Positions 1 through 8,341 of a DNA stretch of 64,000 bases are shown in pieces. The notes beneath the pieces are model-generated. The model was given only the letters and a program-made list of their open reading frames with translations, did not search any database and was not told where the DNA came from. How positions within the stretch are numbered: the first letter of the stretch is position 1; each line of letters opens with the position of its first letter. The stretch spans positions 496,001 to 560,000 of the forward strand of contig NZ_LSSW01000022.1 of the NCBI RefSeq assembly GCF_001567565.1, written 5' to 3'. This DNA is from Ectopseudomonas composti. Its GTDB lineage: Bacteria; Pseudomonadota; Gammaproteobacteria; Pseudomonadales; Pseudomonadaceae. A program made the position numbers and the translations under genes.

Positions 1-818
1 ATCACAGATTTGGCGATAGCACGGGCATGTGCTAATTCGGACAACAGCTCTTCCAGCGGCGGAAACTGGTCATCCCGCTCGATCAAGGTCGATGTCGGGC
101 CCAAGTAGCTCAAAGTCTTGCTGTAGAGAGACCAAACCGGATCAGCGATGGGCTGGTCATGGGTGTCGATGAGGTACTGCCCGTAATCGCTGTGCCCGGC
201 CAGGTGAATTTGCCGAATCCGCTCGTGCGGCAATTCCATGATGAACTGCCAAGGGTCGAAACCCTGGTTGCGCGAACTGACGTAGACGTTGTTCACGTCG
301 AGAAGCAGCTCGCACCCGGTCAGGTAACTGAGCTCCGAGAGGAACTGAGACTCGCTCATGCTGGATGTTGTCCACTGCACGTAGGAGGAAACGTTCTCCA
401 GCACGATGGGACGTTCCAAAACATCCTGCACCAAGCGCACCCGGGCCGCGACATGCAGCAGGCTCTCCTGGGTAAACGGCAGCGGTAGCAGATCGTGAAG
501 TTGATGGGCGTTGCCTCGACTCCAGCACAGGTGATCAGACACCCACTGAGGCTGCACCCGATCCGCCAGCTGCTTGAGCTGTCGTAGGTAGTCTATGTCC
601 AAGGCATGTGAGCCGCCAATCGAAAGAGATACTCCGTGCATCACCAGGGGGTAGTGCTCGCCGATCGCATCAAGGAAGTAGAGAGCCTTGCCGCCCTCCA
701 CCAGGTAATTCTCGGAAATGATCTCGAACCAGTCGACCGCAGGCCGTTCCTCCAGGATCTGCCGGTAATACTCGTTGCGAAGGCCAAGACCGAAACCCAG
801 AGTTTTGCGCTTACTCAT
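1..818 (-). CDS. bufB: Bufferin-maturing MNIO enzyme (DUF692), partial
   Basis: The reading frame starts at 818 (MSKRKTLGFGLGLRNEYY) behind a GGAG motif and runs off the window edge after about 272 residues. The N-terminal GFGLGLR, WFEIISENY, LVMHGVSLSIGG, VSDHLCW, LENVSSY, LLDVNNVYVSS and IHLAGHSD motifs are typical of DUF692, the multinuclear non-haem iron oxidases. In known bufferin systems BufB, with partner BufC, converts cysteines of a small secreted precursor into thiooxazole-type copper ligands. The precursor-like gene lies 44 bp upstream on the same strand, so the two are probably one operon. A bufC (DUF2063) gene would be expected just beyond coordinate 1 but cannot be seen. The family call is firm; copper as substrate is inferred from the family and the copper-rich setting. 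Confidence 0.9.
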   Translation of the reverse strand, partial: MSKRKTLGFGLGLRNEYYRQILEERPAVDWFEIISENYLVEGGKALYFLDAIGEHYPLVMHGVSLSIGGSHALDIDYLRQLKQLADRVQPQWVSDHLCWSRGNAHQLHDLLPLPFTQESLLHVAARVRLVQDVLERPIVLENVSSYVQWTTSSMSESQFLSELSYLTGCELLLDVNNVYVSSRNQGFDPWQFIMELPHERIRQIHLAGHSDYGQYLIDTHDQPIADPVWSLYSKTLSYLGPTSTLIERDDQFPPLEELLSELAHARAIAKSV

Positions 819-862
819 TCGAGACTCCAGCAGGGGAGTGGCATGCACTCCCCTGAACCGCC

Positions 863-1123
863 TTATTCGCTGGTTTTGCCACCGGCTTCGTCACATTTGG
901 CCTGGGTCATCAACTTGAACCCCTGGCCTTTGCATTCGCCTTGGCCTTTGCAGTCGTTTTTCGCGGTCATGCAGTCGTTCTGCCCTTTGCAACCATTGAC
1001 CCCGAAGCATTTCACTTCTGCTGCTTTGGTGTCCTGGGCCGCCTGGACGGGCAGGGTGGAGAACAGGCTGGCGGCTACCAGAGCCAGGGCGGCACCGGTA
1101 GCTACGTTGGATTTGTTCGACAT
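863..1123 (-). CDS. bufA: Bufferin-type periplasmic metallophore precursor (BufA2-like)
   Basis: This 86-residue protein has a classic signal peptide (basic start, hydrophobic run, cut after VQAA). It is followed by a short Cys/Gly/Lys-rich domain with repeated CKGQ units (VNGCKGQNDC, NDCKGQGECKGQG) and a last Cys near the end. This is the pattern of BufA2-family bufferins, secreted peptides whose cysteines are modified and which sequester copper in the periplasm. The maturase-like gene follows 44 bp downstream on the same strand. A CTGACA-N5-GTAAT operator at 1287-1302 lies about 165 bp upstream, between this gene and the divergent PtrA-like gene, and could serve both. The assignment to BufA2 rather than BufA1 is by motif memory only. 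Confidence 0.82.
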   Translation of the reverse strand: MSNKSNVATGAALALVAASLFSTLPVQAAQDTKAAEVKCFGVNGCKGQNDCMTAKNDCKGQGECKGQGFKLMTQAKCDEAGGKTSE

Positions 1124-1286
1124 AGTGGCTATTTCTCTTGATTGTTTGATGGTCGCGATCCGTCGGTGCGAATGAGCGAGTTAGCTCAGGCATTGCTGCC
1201 GAGCAGGCCCATGGAATCCGCAAGGCTTCTCGGGCAAGAAGACAGTACCGAGCCTTCAGGAGGGCCTACAAGAAAGAAATAGCAAC

Positions 1287-1302
1287 CTGACAGAACTGTA
1301 AT
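1287..1302. promoter_or_regulatory. CopR/CzcR-type operator, copy 1
   Basis: The sequence CTGACA-GAACT-GTAAT exactly fits the CTGACA-N5-GTAAT pattern described for CopR-controlled promoters in Pseudomonas aeruginosa. It lies between the divergent bufferin gene and the PtrA-like gene (105 bp before its start). Confidence 0.75.
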
Positions 1303-1345
1303 GTTCAGATCAGGTTGCTGACAGGGCTTCGTGGTTAACGTAACA

Positions 1346-1380
1346 GCGAGCTTAAGGCTCGCCCCCACTAGTTACGGGGG
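1346..1380 (+). other. Two adjacent hairpins in the leader of the PtrA-like gene
   Basis: GCGAGC (1346-1351) pairs with GCTCGC (1357-1362) around a 5-nt loop. CCCCC (1362-1366) can pair with GGGGG (1376-1380). GTAAC (1340-1344) and GTTAC (1371-1375) could form a competing outer stem. They lie between the operator and the start codon at 1407. No T-run follows, so a simple terminator is unlikely; a structured 5' UTR is possible. Confidence 0.35.
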
Positions 1381-1406
1381 CTTCTAAACTTACGAGGATT
1401 CACGAA

Positions 1407-1613
1407 ATGAAATCGATCAAAACCCTGTTTGTAGTTGCTGCCCTGAGTGCTTCCACTCTGGCGATGGCCGAAGGCGGTGCCGATCGCACGTTTGCACGCA
1501 TGGAGCAGGCCCGTCAGGTCTCGCTGGAAGCGTATCAGCTGGCCAAGCAGCAGAAGGATGGAGCTCCCGTCGCCGGCAGCCAAGCCAAACAGGCGGAACA
1601 CGCCAACTGCTGA
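1407..1613 (+). CDS. Small periplasmic PtrA-like protein
   Basis: This 68-residue protein has a signal peptide (cut after LAMA) and a mature part beginning EGGADRTFARMEQ, ending in a lone C-terminal Cys (EHANC). The EGGADR start resembles the N-terminal domain of PtrA, a small copper-induced periplasmic protein of Pseudomonas. Two more proteins in this window (7940-8272 and 23309-23542) start their mature parts similarly and have the same operator type upstream. A GAGG motif 8 nt before the ATG supports the start. The molecular function is unknown; a role in periplasmic copper handling is inferred from the operator and from copA lying downstream. Confidence 0.75.
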   Translation: MKSIKTLFVVAALSASTLAMAEGGADRTFARMEQARQVSLEAYQLAKQQKDGAPVAGSQAKQAEHANC

Positions 1614-1624
1614 GCCCCTTCAAC

Positions 1625-1640
1625 CTTACAGAAATGTAAT
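1625..1640. promoter_or_regulatory. CopR/CzcR-type operator, copy 2 (copA promoter)
   Basis: CTTACA-GAAAT-GTAAT lies 11 bp after the PtrA-like gene and about 160 bp before copA. It differs from the CTGACA-N5-GTAAT pattern at one position and is a better palindrome (TTACA/TGTAA). Confidence 0.7.
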
Positions 1641-1801
1641 CACCCGGATGGTTGAGATATGGCAGTTTTATACTGCTTGGTGTCGGGGGGGCTTGCGCAG
1701 CACGCAAGGCTTGAAGATCAAATCTCCCAATACTGGAGCAGTCAATGAACCCGAGACCGGATGCACATCACCGGCTCATCTGACGGATTGGACATAACGG
1801 C

Positions 1802-3592
1802 ATGCAAAGCAAAACCACAAGACGTACTTTCGTCAAAGGCCTCGCCGCCGCCGGTATTCTCGGCGGCATGGGCATGTGGCGCACGCCGGTCTGGGCGGTA
1901 ACCAGCCCAGGTCAGCCGAACGTGCTGAGCGGTAACGATTTCGACCTGTTTATCGGAGAGACTCCGGTAAACATCACCGGCGCAGCGCGTACCGCCATGA
2001 CGATCAATGGCTCGCTGCCAGGCCCAATCCTGCGCTGGCGGGAGGGCGAGACCGTGACGTTGCGCGTACGCAACCGCCTCAAGGAGGACACGTCCATTCA
2101 CTGGCACGGCATTATCCTGCCGGCGAACATGGATGGCGTTCCGGGCCTGAGCTTCCATGGCATCGCCCCCGACGGCATGTATGAGTACAAGTTCAAGGTC
2201 AACCAGAACGGCACCTACTGGTATCACAGCCACTCGGGGCTCCAGGAGCAAGTCGGCGTATACGGCGCGCTGGTCATCGACGCCAAGGAACCCGAGCCCT
2301 TCAGTTACGACCGTGATTATGTCGTGCTGCTGAGCGACTGGACCGATGAAAATCCAGCGCGGGTACTGGCCAAGCTCAAAAAGCAGTCGGACTACTACAA
2401 CTACCACAAGCGCACCGTTGGTGATTTCATCAATGACGTGAGCGAGATGGGGTGGTCCGCTGCGGTAGCCGATCGCAAGATGTGGGCCGAGATGAAGATG
2501 AGCCCGACGGATCTCGCTGACGTCAGTGGCTACACCTACACCTACCTGATGAATGGCCAGGCACCTGATGGCAACTGGACCGGCATATTCAAACCGGGCG
2601 AAAAGATCCGCCTGCGCTTCATCAACGCCTCGGCGATGACCTATTTCGATGTGCGCATCCCGGGCCTGAAGATGACTGTGGTTGCGGCCGATGGTCTGCA
2701 CGTCAAACCGGTCAGCGTCGACGAGTTCCGTATCGCCGTGGCCGAGACCTACGACGTGATCGTCGAACCAGACAGCGAACAGGCCTATACCGTGTTTGCC
2801 CAATCCATGGATCGCACTGGCTATGCGCGCGGCACCCTTGCTGTACAGGAGGGATTGAGTGCACCGGTACCCAGCCCCGACCCGCGTCCGCTGATTGCCA
2901 TGGGCGACATGGGTATGGATCACGGCAGCATGGCCGGAATGGACCACGGCAGTATGGCGGGCATGGATCATGGGAGCATGCAGGGTGGCATGGCCGGCAT
3001 GGATCACAGCCAGATGGCTGGAATGGATCATTCGGGCATGGCAGGCATGGCAGGCATGGCAGGTGCCATGCAGGCACACCCAGCCTCAGAGACCAACAAC
3101 CCGCTGGTCGATATGCAGACCATGACACCGACGCACAAGTTGGACGACCCAGGTATTGGTTTGCGAGACAACGGCCGACGCGTCCTTACGTACTCTGACC
3201 TGCGCAGCACCTTCCTCGACCCGGATGGTCGCGAACCAAGTCGCACCATCGAGCTGCACCTTACCGGGCACATGGAGAAATTCTCCTGGTCCTTCGATGG
3301 CATCAAGTTCTCTGACGCCGAGCCTCTGCGCCTCAAGTACGGCGAGCGTGTTCGCATCACGCTGGTCAACGACACCATGATGACTCATCCGATCCATCTT
3401 CATGGCATGTGGAGCGACCTGGAGGATGCGAACGGCAATTTCTTGGTGCGAAAACACACCATCGACATGCCGCCAGGTTCCAAGCGCAGCTATCGAGTGA
3501 CTGCCGATGCGTTGGGGCGATGGGCCTATCACTGCCACCTGCTGCTCCACATGGAAATGGGCATGTTCCGTGAAGTTCGTGTGGATGAGTAA
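1802..3592 (+). CDS. copA: Periplasmic multicopper oxidase, copper resistance
   Basis: CopA-type multicopper oxidase of 596 residues, close to the usual length. It begins with a twin-arginine signal (TTRRTFVKGLAAAGILGG), as expected for an enzyme exported folded with its copper. The copper-ligand motifs are all present: HWHG, WYHSHSG, HPIHLHGMW and YHCHLLLHMEMGM. Between the second and third cupredoxin domains (about residues 370-420) is a Met/His-rich insert of repeated MDHGSMAG units, which in this family binds Cu(I). It is the first gene of a tight operon (small Met/His-rich protein, copB, cytochrome c, copG). No strong ribosome-binding site precedes the ATG; this start is chosen because it leaves a complete Tat signal. 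Confidence 0.96.
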   Translation: MQSKTTRRTFVKGLAAAGILGGMGMWRTPVWAVTSPGQPNVLSGNDFDLFIGETPVNITGAARTAMTINGSLPGPILRWREGETVTLRVRNRLKEDTSIHWHGIILPANMDGVPGLSFHGIAPDGMYEYKFKVNQNGTYWYHSHSGLQEQVGVYGALVIDAKEPEPFSYDRDYVVLLSDWTDENPARVLAKLKKQSDYYNYHKRTVGDFINDVSEMGWSAAVADRKMWAEMKMSPTDLADVSGYTYTYLMNGQAPDGNWTGIFKPGEKIRLRFINASAMTYFDVRIPGLKMTVVAADGLHVKPVSVDEFRIAVAETYDVIVEPDSEQAYTVFAQSMDRTGYARGTLAVQEGLSAPVPSPDPRPLIAMGDMGMDHGSMAGMDHGSMAGMDHGSMQGGMAGMDHSQMAGMDHSGMAGMAGMAGAMQAHPASETNNPLVDMQTMTPTHKLDDPGIGLRDNGRRVLTYSDLRSTFLDPDGREPSRTIELHLTGHMEKFSWSFDGIKFSDAEPLRLKYGERVRITLVNDTMMTHPIHLHGMWSDLEDANGNFLVRKHTIDMPPGSKRSYRVTADALGRWAYHCHLLLHMEMGMFREVRVDE

Positions 3593-3604
3593 AGGAGATT
3601 TCTG

Positions 3605-3919
3605 ATGAGCACTTTTATGAAGCGAAATGCCCTGACTGGCAGCGCAGTCATGTTTAGCTTATTGGCTGCCCTGCACGCACCGGTTTCGTTGGCAGGTGAG
3701 GGGCACAGTGAGCACGAACAACATGCTGCCGAGTCGGCTGCGCCCAAGACCGCCAGTGGCAATCACGCAGATCAGTCGAAGGATAAGGCGACTGGCCAGC
3801 AGATGGATCATGGCGCCATGGATCACGGAGACATGAAGCATGACGGCATGAATCACGAAAACATGATGGATAAGCATGGCGGCACCGAAGCCGAAGCAGG
3901 TTCGAACCATGACCACTAA
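3605..3919 (+). CDS. Met/His-rich small periplasmic protein of the cop operon
   Basis: This 104-residue protein has a signal peptide (cut near VSLAG). The low-complexity mature part is rich in His, Met and Asp ([22 protein letters not shown]) and ends NHDH. The same MDHGxM unit occurs in the neighbouring copA and copB, so it is probably a copper-buffering or delivery protein. It starts 12 bp after copA behind an AGGAG motif, and its last 11 bases overlap the start of copB, which suggests translational coupling. I know no named family for it. Confidence 0.8.
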   Translation: MSTFMKRNALTGSAVMFSLLAALHAPVSLAGEGHSEHEQHAAESAAPKTASGNHADQSKDKATGQQMDHGAMDHGDMKHDGMNHENMMDKHGGTEAEAGSNHDH

Positions 3920-5000
3920 GTTTTCACGTCCATCTCTCTTGGCGCTGGCTGTGTCGCTGAGTGCGTTCAGCGGCGGCGTTACCTTGGCTGCGGAAGAAAT
4001 GGATCATTCGGCAATGGGGCACGGCGCCATGTCGATGGACCATAGCCAGATGAACCACGGCGCTACCAAAGCGCCGATGGAGGGCATGGATCACAGCAAG
4101 ATGGACCATGGTGCCATACAGGGTGCTTCGGGCAGCATGGATCATAGCCAAATGGGCCACAGCCAGAGCCAAGATAAGGCTCCAGTCATGGACCACAGCA
4201 AGATGAACCATGGCGCCATGCAAGGGCAGATGGAAGGCATGGATCATTCAAAGATGAACCATGGCTCCACTGAAGACCCAAGAACCACCAGCCGTACGCC
4301 GATTCCCGTTCTGACGGATGCTGATCGCCAAGCGGCTTTCCCGCCTCTACCTGGCCATAAGGTGCACGACAGCGCCATCAACAGCTTTTTCCTGCTCGAT
4401 CAGCTCGAATACCAGGATGCAGATGAGGGCAGCACCCTGGCCTGGGATGCGTCGGGCTGGGTAGGCGGTGACATCAACCGGGTCTGGTTCCGCTCCGAAG
4501 GCGAGCGTACCAACGGCGTGACTGAGGATGCGGAGTTGCAGTTGCTGTACGGCCGCTCGATCGGCCCTTGGTGGGACGTCGTCGCGGGCGTTCGCCAGGA
4601 CTTCAAACCCGAGTCGCCGCAGACTTGGGCCGCCTTCGGCGTTCAGGGCATGGCGCTTTACGCCTTCGAGGCCGAAGCCACCGCCTTCGTAGGTGAGAAT
4701 GGCCAGACCGCTGCCCGACTGGAGGGCGAGTACGACATTCTGCTGACCAACCGACTGATACTCCAGCCAACTGCCGAAATGAACTTCTACGGCAAGAACG
4801 ATCCTGAGCGTGGTGTCGGATCGGGGTTGGCCAATACTGAGCTCGGCTTGCGTCTGCGTTACGAGATTGTCAGGCAGTTTGCCCCCTATGTCGGGGTCTC
4901 CTGGAGCCGCTCCTATGGCAACACGGCAGACATGGTCCGCGACGAGGGCGGTGATGTAGACGAGGCGCGTTTTGTAGCCGGTATCCGGATGTGGTTTTGA
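3909..5000 (+). CDS. copB: Outer-membrane copper resistance protein CopB
   Basis: The start at 3909 ([21 protein letters not shown]) gives a good signal peptide and overlaps the upstream gene by 11 bases; an earlier in-frame start would destroy the signal. Residues about 25-130 are MDHSxM/MNHGxM repeats, a Met/His copper-binding region. The C-terminal 230 residues are the CopB beta-barrel domain ([22 protein letters not shown], then paired strands ending FVAGIRMWF with a terminal Phe). CopB partners CopA in sequestering copper outside the cytoplasm. The protein is about 363 residues. Confidence 0.95.
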   Translation: MTTKFSRPSLLALAVSLSAFSGGVTLAAEEMDHSAMGHGAMSMDHSQMNHGATKAPMEGMDHSKMDHGAIQGASGSMDHSQMGHSQSQDKAPVMDHSKMNHGAMQGQMEGMDHSKMNHGSTEDPRTTSRTPIPVLTDADRQAAFPPLPGHKVHDSAINSFFLLDQLEYQDADEGSTLAWDASGWVGGDINRVWFRSEGERTNGVTEDAELQLLYGRSIGPWWDVVAGVRQDFKPESPQTWAAFGVQGMALYAFEAEATAFVGENGQTAARLEGEYDILLTNRLILQPTAEMNFYGKNDPERGVGSGLANTELGLRLRYEIVRQFAPYVGVSWSRSYGNTADMVRDEGGDVDEARFVAGIRMWF

Positions 5001-5009
5001 GAACCTGAC

Positions 5010-5852
5010 ATGAAAAGAACAATTAAAACTTTGGTGGCGGCCGGCGTGGTCGGTAGCACAGCTGTCCTGGCCGGCGCCTATTTTGGCGTGGTCAATGTGG
5101 GGGCCGACGATCCCCATTTTCCTGCGGTGTATGCGTTTCTCACAATGGCCCGTGACCGCTCTATCGAGGTCCGTTCGCGGGACATCGAGGTTCCTAACCT
5201 GGATGATAAAGCTCTTATTCGCGCCGGTGCGGGCAACTACAACTCCATGTGCATCGGCTGCCACTTGGCGCCAGGTGTGGCGGAGACCGAGTTGAGCCAA
5301 TCGCTTTATCCTGCTCCTCCCAACCTCGCCAAGATCGGTGTCGATGGCAATCCGTCAGCAGCGTTCTGGGTGATCAAGCATGGCATCAAGGCAACGGGTA
5401 TGCCTGCGTGGGGCAAGAGCATGGGAGACGAGTACATCTGGGGCATGGTTGCCTTCCTCAACCAACTGCCGACGATGGATGCCAAGCAATACCAAACACT
5501 CGTCGCATCCAGTGGCGGCCATCAGCACGGTGGTGGGGAAACGCAGATGCATAACCATGAAGGACAGCACGGCGACAACAAGCCTGGCCATCATGACAAT
5601 AGTGGCGGTGGCGATGACCATCATGGATCAGGTGATGCTGGAGAGCCTGGTCATCACGATGCCGCGGCTACGGATAGCGAGGGTGGCTCCGCACCTAAGG
5701 CAGGTCACCATTCGGATATGAGTGGCGATGACCACCATGCTGGAGATGAGGCGTCGTCCAACGGAGGTGATCATCACGCCGAGCAGGCTCCGAACGCCTC
5801 GCCCAAGACCCACACCCACGCCGATGGCAAAGAGCACGTACATGAAAGCTAA
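5010..5852 (+). CDS. Cytochrome c with His-rich C-terminal tail
   Basis: A 280-residue protein with an N-terminal signal or anchor helix. It has one class I cytochrome c domain with haem motif CIGCH at residues 81-85 and a probable axial Met in TGMPAWG (Met131). From about residue 170 on there is a long low-complexity tail of HH, GGH and DDHH runs that likely binds Cu or Zn. It lies 9 bp after copB, and its last 11 bases overlap copG. Cytochromes of this type recur in cop clusters and may pass electrons to CopG or to a metal centre. The electron partner is inference. Confidence 0.88.
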   Translation: MKRTIKTLVAAGVVGSTAVLAGAYFGVVNVGADDPHFPAVYAFLTMARDRSIEVRSRDIEVPNLDDKALIRAGAGNYNSMCIGCHLAPGVAETELSQSLYPAPPNLAKIGVDGNPSAAFWVIKHGIKATGMPAWGKSMGDEYIWGMVAFLNQLPTMDAKQYQTLVASSGGHQHGGGETQMHNHEGQHGDNKPGHHDNSGGGDDHHGSGDAGEPGHHDAAATDSEGGSAPKAGHHSDMSGDDHHAGDEASSNGGDHHAEQAPNASPKTHTHADGKEHVHES

Positions 5853-6285
5853 ATATCTGGCCTTACTGGCCGCTCTCTCCGTCACGTCTGCGGTTCAAGC
5901 AGCTGATGCCCTGACGATTGATGTCCATCGTGATGCCAATTGCGGATGTTGCAAGAAGTGGATTTCACACCTCGAAGCGAATGGCTTCAAAGTCGTCGAC
6001 CATGTTGAAAGCAACATGACAGCAGTGAAGCAAAGACTGGGCGTCGCGCCACGGTTAGCGTCTTGCCACACCGCGGTGATTGACGGCAAGTTCGTCGAAG
6101 GTCATGTGCCGGCGGCTCAGGTCATCGAACTCACCAAGCGCGATGATCTGCTGGGCATCGCTGTTCCCGGGATGCCGGCGGGCTCCCCCGGCATGGAAGT
6201 CGATGGCGTACAGCATGCCTACCAGGTCATTGGCTTGACCAAGACGGGTGCCGATCAGGTCGTTGCAGAATATCCCGCCGAGTAG
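5842..6285 (+). CDS. copG: DUF411 periplasmic copper-binding protein CopG
   Basis: The chosen start at 5842 (MKAKYLALLAALSVTSAVQA) gives an intact signal peptide and an 11-base overlap with the cytochrome gene. The 147-residue product is a DUF411 protein, with CGCC at residues 34-37 (DANCGCCKKW) and a second Cys-His pair at 75-76 (LASCHTAV), the conserved metal and redox ligands. CopG proteins bind a copper cluster and are thought to interconvert Cu(I) and Cu(II) in the periplasm. Coupling to a cytochrome c fits that role. It is the last gene of the cop operon. Confidence 0.93.
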   Translation: MKAKYLALLAALSVTSAVQAADALTIDVHRDANCGCCKKWISHLEANGFKVVDHVESNMTAVKQRLGVAPRLASCHTAVIDGKFVEGHVPAAQVIELTKRDDLLGIAVPGMPAGSPGMEVDGVQHAYQVIGLTKTGADQVVAEYPAE

Positions 6286-6348
6286 CAGCCCATTCCACCG
6301 CGGCCGCTTGGGAACGAGTGGCCGATCTTCTTCACACTTCCCCTAAGT

Positions 6349-6371
6349 AAAAAAGGCGCCCGACGGGCGCC
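6349..6371 (-). terminator. Intrinsic terminator for the OprD transcript
   Basis: A 7-bp stem GGCGCCC (6355-6361)/GGGCGCC (6365-6371) with loop GAC is followed, on the minus strand, by six U residues (complement of 6349-6354). It ends the minus-strand oprD gene. Confidence 0.85.
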
Positions 6372-6375
6372 AAGG

Positions 6376-6412
6376 GCTGTCTCCAAACCAAAGGAGCACT
6401 AGAGGGGACAGC
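6376..6412 (-). other. 3' UTR hairpin presenting an anti-Shine-Dalgarno loop
   Basis: GCTGTCTCC (6376-6384) pairs with GGGGACAGC (6404-6412) with one mismatch. The 19-nt loop contains CCAAAGGAG (6388-6396), so the minus-strand RNA shows CUCCUUUGG. It sits 17 nt before the terminator stem in the 3' UTR of oprD. The same arrangement occurs at 23249-23286. Confidence 0.5.
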
Positions 6413-6456
6413 AGAGTCAAAATGCGAGCGGCATTCACACCGCTCGCGCACTGGCG

Positions 6457-7782
6457 TTAAAGCACTTCCAGTGGGTACTCGACGATGAAGCGGAACTCAT
6501 CCAAATCCGACTCGAAGTCAGTGGCGCGAGTCGTGGCTTGTCGAATGCGGAAGGACATGTCCTTCAGTGATCCAGACTGCACAACGTACTTGGCCTCGAT
6601 GTCACGTTCCCAGCGCTTCTGGTTGGTCAACGGATCGCCATTGTCATCTCGGCGCATATAGACTTCGTTTGCGTTGCTGTAGTCGGCATCCCAGCCCTGA
6701 GCATATCGAGTCATGAAGCTCAGTCCGGGCACACCGAAAGGCTCCATATCCAGGTCATAGCGCACCTGCCATGACTTCTCCTTGGGCGAGTTGAAGTCAC
6801 TGTACTGAATGGAGTTGTCGAGGTAGATGGAGTCAGATTGGCGCAAGTAGTCGAAGTCGTCATCGCCGTTGTTGCGCTGGAGTCCAACCAGGACGGTGTG
6901 CGCGCCGAACTGGATGCCGACCTTACCGCTCCAGATGTTGTTATCGAAGCTCCCGAGGAGCTGCTTCCCTTCATCAACTGCCTTGTAGTAGTTCAACCCA
7001 CCGATCAAGGTGACATCGTCCGCAAGCGGATAGCTCAGCGTGGTGCCCGCATAGTATTGATTCCAGGCATCCTTGAGCCGACTGGTGTAGAGACTGAAGC
7101 CCAGGTTGTCGTTGAGCGTGTAGTCACCGCCGAAATAGGCGATCCATGGAGAGTCGACTTCGCCCGCGTAGAAGGTGGCGAAGCCGTCACGCATGCTGCT
7201 GCTGTTGGGTTGGCTCATCGAATGAAGGCGACCGCCTTGAAGCGACAGTCCTTCCACACTGGTGTTGGCCACGGTGATGCCGCGGAAACTCTCCGGTAAA
7301 AGCCGCGCATCACCGTACTGGACGACCGGGCTGACAGGAAAGACATCGCCTGCCTTGATTTCGGTATCCATGAACCGTGTTTTTACTGCACCGCCCAGCT
7401 TGGAGTAGTTGTCCTCAGCCTGCCCGAGGCTGTTATACGGCATCACATCGACTGAGCCGCCTGCACCAGAGCGACCGTCGCCTGTATCCAGCTTGAGTCC
7501 CAGCATTGCAAAGGCATCGACACCAAAGCCTACGGTGCCTTCGGTGTAGCCAGACTCGAATCGGCCTATCACGCCATGCGCCCACTCTTCCGAATAGCCA
7601 TTACCCGAGCTGCTGGACTGGCCTTTACGGAAATCGCGGTTGAAGTAGAGGTTTCGATTGAGAATGGTCAGGCTGCTGCCTTCGATAAATCCCTCGCCTT
7701 TCTCGCCGGCGGCCATTGCAGCTTGCCCGGTACTGACGCTCAGAGTGAGCAGAGAAAGTCCTAACAGGGTTCTGTTATTCAT
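6457..7782 (-). CDS. OprD-family outer-membrane porin
   Basis: A 441-residue OprD-family porin with a signal peptide (cut after AAMA). The family opening is present (GFIEGSSLTILNRNLYFNRDF), as are the repeated beta strands, PGLSFMTRYAQGWD and the C-terminal EFRFIVEYPLEVL. It is closely similar throughout to the porin at 23735-25060, also 441 residues. OprD porins pass basic amino acids, peptides or organic acids, and in P. aeruginosa OprD is controlled by CzcR/CopR. A diverged operator (7909-7924) lies 127 bp upstream. The substrate cannot be told from sequence. Confidence 0.92.
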   Translation of the reverse strand: MNNRTLLGLSLLTLSVSTGQAAMAAGEKGEGFIEGSSLTILNRNLYFNRDFRKGQSSSSGNGYSEEWAHGVIGRFESGYTEGTVGFGVDAFAMLGLKLDTGDGRSGAGGSVDVMPYNSLGQAEDNYSKLGGAVKTRFMDTEIKAGDVFPVSPVVQYGDARLLPESFRGITVANTSVEGLSLQGGRLHSMSQPNSSSMRDGFATFYAGEVDSPWIAYFGGDYTLNDNLGFSLYTSRLKDAWNQYYAGTTLSYPLADDVTLIGGLNYYKAVDEGKQLLGSFDNNIWSGKVGIQFGAHTVLVGLQRNNGDDDFDYLRQSDSIYLDNSIQYSDFNSPKEKSWQVRYDLDMEPFGVPGLSFMTRYAQGWDADYSNANEVYMRRDDNGDPLTNQKRWERDIEAKYVVQSGSLKDMSFRIRQATTRATDFESDLDEFRFIVEYPLEVL

Positions 7783-7908
7783 AAATGCTCCTGATGTTAT
7801 TGGCAGTTGTCATTGTGTGGTCGCATATATGTGCCAAGCGCGCCGGGCATAGCCAGGCACGCCTTGGTCATATTTCCACATGCCAAATAACGTCAGGGTG
7901 ACTTGGAA

Positions 7909-7924
7909 ATTACATTTCAGTCAG
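7909..7924. promoter_or_regulatory. CopR/CzcR-type operator, diverged copy
   Basis: Read on the minus strand this is CTGACT-GAAAT-GTAAT, one mismatch from CTGACA-N5-GTAAT. It lies 127 bp upstream of the porin start at 7782, and 16 bp after the end of the DUF2790 gene. Confidence 0.6.
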
Positions 7925-7939
7925 CGCGATGTCATTTAT

Positions 7940-8272
7940 CTAGTTTTGATTACGGCAACCTGTCCCGGCTGCCCGGTATTCAAGAATATTCAGATCGCCA
8001 TTGGAGTCCTCGTAGGTCATCTGGGCCGGCATCACACCGCAGCTAGAGTCCGTCGGGGTAGTGGCCACGACCCTGGCGATATCGAGTTTCATGCCGTAGC
8101 GGTAATGAATAACTTCAGGCGGATTCTTTCCGTTAGCGGCAGCATACTCTTGCATGGCCTGCTCATTGGCCTGAATCATCCGACCATAGACACGATCAGC
8201 GCCGCCTTCTGCCAGAGCTGCAGAGGAAACAACCATAGCGGAAAGTGCAGCAATGACTTTGAGGTTTTTCAT
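7940..8272 (-). CDS. Small periplasmic DUF2790/PtrA-like protein
   Basis: A 110-residue secreted protein (signal cut near AALA) whose mature part starts EGGADRVYGRMIQ, like the protein at 1407-1613. It continues into a DUF2790-type region (YRYGMKLDIARVVATT, then SCGVMPAQMTYEDSNGDLNILEYRAAGTGC), with two Cys that could form a disulfide. An operator palindrome is centred about 77 bp upstream. It lies just upstream of the 6457-7782 porin on the same strand, with an operator between them, so the two may be expressed together or in parallel. Function is unknown. Confidence 0.8.
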   Translation of the reverse strand: MKNLKVIAALSAMVVSSAALAEGGADRVYGRMIQANEQAMQEYAAANGKNPPEVIHYRYGMKLDIARVVATTPTDSSCGVMPAQMTYEDSNGDLNILEYRAAGTGCRNQN

Positions 8273-8341
8273 GTTTAATCACTCCTTCAAGGTGGTGATT
8301 AAAATATAAACGCAAGACCCTGTCACAAACGTGAAGCGAGA

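Noticed and set aside
1742..3079. Long minus-strand frame opposite copA (445 codons)
   Set aside because: It is the reverse complement of copA, reads as low-complexity His/Ala repeats, and copA has all family motifs.
4347..5300. 317-codon minus-strand frame opposite copB and the cytochrome gene
   Set aside because: Crosses two real genes with recognisable motifs and has no motif of its own.
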